NCBI GenBank assembly: GCA_021815905.1 | Contig: JAKAZP010000082.1 | Span: 1-8,888 of the forward strand | Length of the DNA: 8,888 nt | Source of the DNA: Pseudomonadota bacterium | GTDB lineage: Bacteria > Pseudomonadota > Gammaproteobacteria > Steroidobacterales > Steroidobacteraceae | Direction of reading: 5' to 3' | In this document: positions 7,220-8,888 of the stretch, piece by piece | Numbering within the stretch: position 1 is the first letter of the stretch | How the letters are laid out: every line of letters starts with the position of its first letter | Notes under the pieces: model-generated | What the model saw: only the letters and a program-made list of their open reading frames with translations | Told to the model about the DNA's origin: nothing | Database searches by the model: none | Made by a program: the position numbers and the translations under genes

Positions 7220-7950
7220 GACGCACCTCCCTGCCCGGGCGTGCCCGCCCCGGAGGCACGCGCGGGCAGCACCTCGGGCTCGGCATGAAAGTCGAGGACC
7301 TTGAACCCGAGGGGATTCCACTCCCGATCCCTCGGGTCGGACGACGGCTTCGTGTAGGTGTACTGGATCGTCGCGACCCAGTAGCTTTCTTGCGCAGCGC
7401 TGCCGCCGGCCGGATGCACCTCCCTGAGGTAGCGCACCTGCGCGAGGTCATGCATCCCGCTTGCGTGGCTGAATAGGGTGATCGCGATCACGTGCGCGCT
7501 GACAGTGGTACCGTCCTTGTAGCGATTGAGCGGCGAGTCGGGATTGGTCCGCGCCCACTTCGTGTACCAGAGCTGATTGCGCTCGGGCGAGTTGAACGCC
7601 CCGCACTCCTCGTAGTCGCTCTCGGCGGTGGCGAAGTCGAAGCGCTCGCAGACCGTCACGTACTGATCGAGAAAGTAGCGCGTCACGGCCGCGGAGAAGT
7701 CGTCCTGGCCGGCATAAGCCGGCACCGTGTCGACGATGCCGGTGCTGCGATCGACGCGGATGACGAAGGGCACGACGCGCTTCAATGGCATGAGCACCAT
7801 CAGGGCGAGCGCGAGCAGCACGAGAGCGGTCCACCCCGCGCCCGCCACCCACCAGGCCGTGCGCTCGCCGCGTCGCGCCCGGCGGATGCGATCCGCATCC
7901 CAGCTCGCGGCCTCCTCGAAATAGGCCTCGAGTGCCGGATCGCGCTTCAT
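7216..7950 (-). CDS. virB8: VirB8-family inner-membrane T4SS assembly protein
   Basis: A 244-residue bitopic inner-membrane protein that nucleates assembly of the channel. The short cytoplasmic N-terminus (1-32) includes EAYFEEAASWDADR, typical of the family. One transmembrane helix spans about 33-55 (WWVAGAGWTALVLLALALMVL). The periplasmic NTF2-like domain (about 60-225) includes LKRVVPFVIRVDRSTG, AVTRYFLDQYV, the NQLWY segment (125-129), SYWVATIQYTYT and the conserved NPLGF motif at 212-216. The length matches the usual 220-250 residues. The ATG at 7950 forms an ATGA overlap with the virB7 stop and has GGAG seven bases upstream. The longer in-frame extension up to 8193 overlaps virB7 and is rejected. 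The C-terminal 20 residues are Gly/Ala-rich and probably flexible. Confidence 0.96.
   Translation of the reverse strand: MKRDPALEAYFEEAASWDADRIRRARRGERTAWWVAGAGWTALVLLALALMVLMPLKRVVPFVIRVDRSTGIVDTVPAYAGQDDFSAAVTRYFLDQYVTVCERFDFATAESDYEECGAFNSPERNQLWYTKWARTNPDSPLNRYKDGTTVSAHVIAITLFSHASGMHDLAQVRYLREVHPAGGSAAQESYWVATIQYTYTKPSSDPRDREWNPLGFKVLDFHAEPEVLPARASGAGTPGQGGAS
7220..7231 (-). promoter_or_regulatory. virB9: Shine-Dalgarno that fixes the virB9 GTG start
   Basis: GGGAGG on the minus strand at 7231-7226, with a 6-base spacer to GTG at 7219. This near-consensus site decides between the GTG start and the upstream frame start at 7321, which would bury the signal peptide behind 34 extra residues. 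Confidence 0.85.
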
Positions 7951-8138
7951 GGCGAGTCTCCGCGGGCACGCGAACGCCGCTCTCTCGGCTTCGGTGTCTG
8001 CGCCGCGAGCGCCTTCGGCGGGGGATTGATCGGCACGAGATCCCCGCCACAGCGAAATCCGCGCTGCGACGCACAACCCGCGATCACGGCACTCAGCGCC
8101 ACGATCACCCCGCCCCACACCAGTCCCGTCCGTCTCAT
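7947..8138 (-). CDS. virB7: VirB7-like small outer-membrane lipoprotein
   Basis: A 63-residue protein. It has a type II signal peptide: an MRRTG basic start, a hydrophobic core VWGGVIVALSAVIA, and lipobox IAGC with the lipid-modified Cys at residue 22. The mature part is about 42 residues: CASQRGFRCGGDLVPINPPPK and a Pro/Arg-rich tail. In VirB7 proteins the mature segment adds a strand to VirB9 and anchors the core complex in the outer membrane; the DLVPINPPPK stretch is the likely VirB9-binding part (inference by analogy with PLN-type motifs). A second cysteine is at residue 30. Position between virB6 and virB8 and the size support the assignment, although the primary sequence of this family is poorly conserved. 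ATG 8138 overlaps the virB6 stop (ATGA), and its stop overlaps the virB8 start (ATGA). The Shine-Dalgarno is weak (a run of G). Confidence 0.88.
   Translation of the reverse strand: MRRTGLVWGGVIVALSAVIAGCASQRGFRCGGDLVPINPPPKALAAQTPKPRERRSRARGDSP
7951..7961 (-). promoter_or_regulatory. virB8: Shine-Dalgarno of virB8
   Basis: GGAG on the minus strand at 7961-7958, 7 bases before the ATG at 7950. It lies in the 3' end of virB7 and supports this start over the longer open frame. Confidence 0.6.
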
Positions 8139-8888
8139 GAGCGAGCCCCCCGAATCGTGTTCTCCCGCCAGCCGCGCGCCACCGCGCGCGCACTTCCCGC
8201 GATGCCGCTGCGCAGGTGGTAGCCCGCCTTGCGACCGAAGCTGTCCCAGCGCGTGCTCTCGCGATCGAGGAGCGCCCCGCGCGCGAAGTCCCCCGATCCG
8301 CGCGAGGCTCGGCCGAGACCCCACGCCAGCGCCGCGCTCACGATGCCGAATGAGCTCAGCGCCAGCCCGCTCGCGAGCCCCGCCGCCATGGGCATGACCT
8401 GGCGCATCACGAGGAACGTGAGTCCCGCGGCCATGCACACCCGCACCCCTTCCGCGATCGTGATGCCACCGCCGGTGCTCACCGCCTGGCTCGCGGCATC
8501 CGAGAGCAAGGTCATCATGAGGGCCGCCATCAGCACCGTGAGGATGGTGATCAGGGCGTAATTGGCCATCTGCGCGATCCAGGCCTCGAAGAAGCGCTTC
8601 GTGCTCTGGAAGAAGAGCAGCGCGATGAAGAGCGGCCCGAGCGCAAGCAGCACCGAGAGCGCGATGCGCGAGAGCGAGAGCAGAAAGATCGTGTAGATCG
8701 CCGTCAGCCCAACCAGCGTGTAGACGGCGAACCCGGCGATGTCGTAGGAGAACCCGTGAAAGATGCCGCCCTTCTGGATCAGCAGCTGCGCGGCATCCCC
8801 GCCGGTGAAGATGATCTGATCGATGATCGCGACCGGGTTGTAGGCGCCGACGATGCCGCCCGCGAGCTGGCCTGGAGCGTTGAAGAAC
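8135..8888 (-). CDS. virB6: VirB6/TrbL-family polytopic inner-membrane channel protein, 5'-truncated by the window edge
   Basis: The frame is open from the window edge (first full codon at 8887) to the TGA at 8137-8135, giving the last 250 residues; the start codon lies outside. The GTG at 8653 is an internal codon, not a start: hydrophobic family-type sequence continues upstream of it. Predicted membrane segments in the visible part are at about 49-72 (DIAGFAVYTLVGLTAIYTIF), 75-95, 108-130, 148-163 and 167-192. The central VirB6 signature is visible around residues 80-104 (LLALGPLFIALLFFQSTKRF, then FEAW), and a Gly-rich loop STGGGITIAEG is at 137-147. VirB6 forms part of the inner-membrane translocation channel and contacts substrate DNA in the Agrobacterium system. 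A hydrophilic Arg-rich tail of about 55 residues follows the last helix. The stop overlaps the virB7 start by 4 bases. Confidence 0.94.
   Translation of the reverse strand, partial: FFNAPGQLAGGIVGAYNPVAIIDQIIFTGGDAAQLLIQKGGIFHGFSYDIAGFAVYTLVGLTAIYTIFLLSLSRIALSVLLALGPLFIALLFFQSTKRFFEAWIAQMANYALITILTVLMAALMMTLLSDAASQAVSTGGGITIAEGVRVCMAAGLTFLVMRQVMPMAAGLASGLALSSFGIVSAALAWGLGRASRGSGDFARGALLDRESTRWDSFGRKAGYHLRSGIAGSARAVARGWRENTIRGARS

Noticed and set aside
7220..7321. A longer virB9 starting at 7321
   Set aside because: The extra 34 residues lie ahead of a clear signal peptide, overlap virB8 coding sequence, and lack a ribosome binding site, while the GTG at 7219 has a near-consensus one.

Overview
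The window is about 65% G+C and gene-dense. All recognised genes lie on the minus strand, so transcription runs from position 8888 towards 1. It is the distal half of a conjugative type IV secretion (T4SS) operon of the VirB/VirD4 (P-type) family. G+C content, codon bias and family resemblance suggest a Proteobacterium carrying a conjugative plasmid or an integrative conjugative element (ICE). The sequence alone does not fix genus or replicon type.

Order in the direction of transcription: virB6 (8888-8135, 5' part cut by the window edge), virB7 lipoprotein (8138-7947), virB8 (7950-7216), virB9 (7219-6395), virB10 (6398-5091), virB11 ATPase (5116-4013), virD4 coupling ATPase (4056-2080), an LPD7-domain protein (2070-658), and a second protein homologous to the C-terminal half of the LPD7 protein (644 to beyond position 1). 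The junctions from virB6 to virB10 are all 4-base ATGA or GTGA stop/start overlaps. virB10/virB11 and virB11/virD4 overlap by 26 and 44 bases. The stop codon of virD4 forms part of the ribosome binding site of the LPD7 gene. No intergenic space exceeds about 13 bases, and I see no internal promoter, terminator, RNA gene, insertion sequence or CRISPR array.

Together the genes supply the inner-membrane channel (VirB6, VirB8), the outer-membrane core complex (VirB7, VirB9, VirB10), the traffic ATPase (VirB11) and the substrate-recruiting coupling protein (VirD4). The ATPase VirB4, pilins VirB2/VirB5, VirB3 and the relaxase are not in the window. They probably lie upstream (beyond 8888) or downstream (beyond 1).

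The part least explained by known T4SS biology is the left 2 kb. There a stand-alone LPD7 protein without a relaxase domain is followed by a tandem paralogue that lacks LPD7. Both follow virD4 closely, which suggests a role in DNA processing or substrate presentation. Their function is not known to me.
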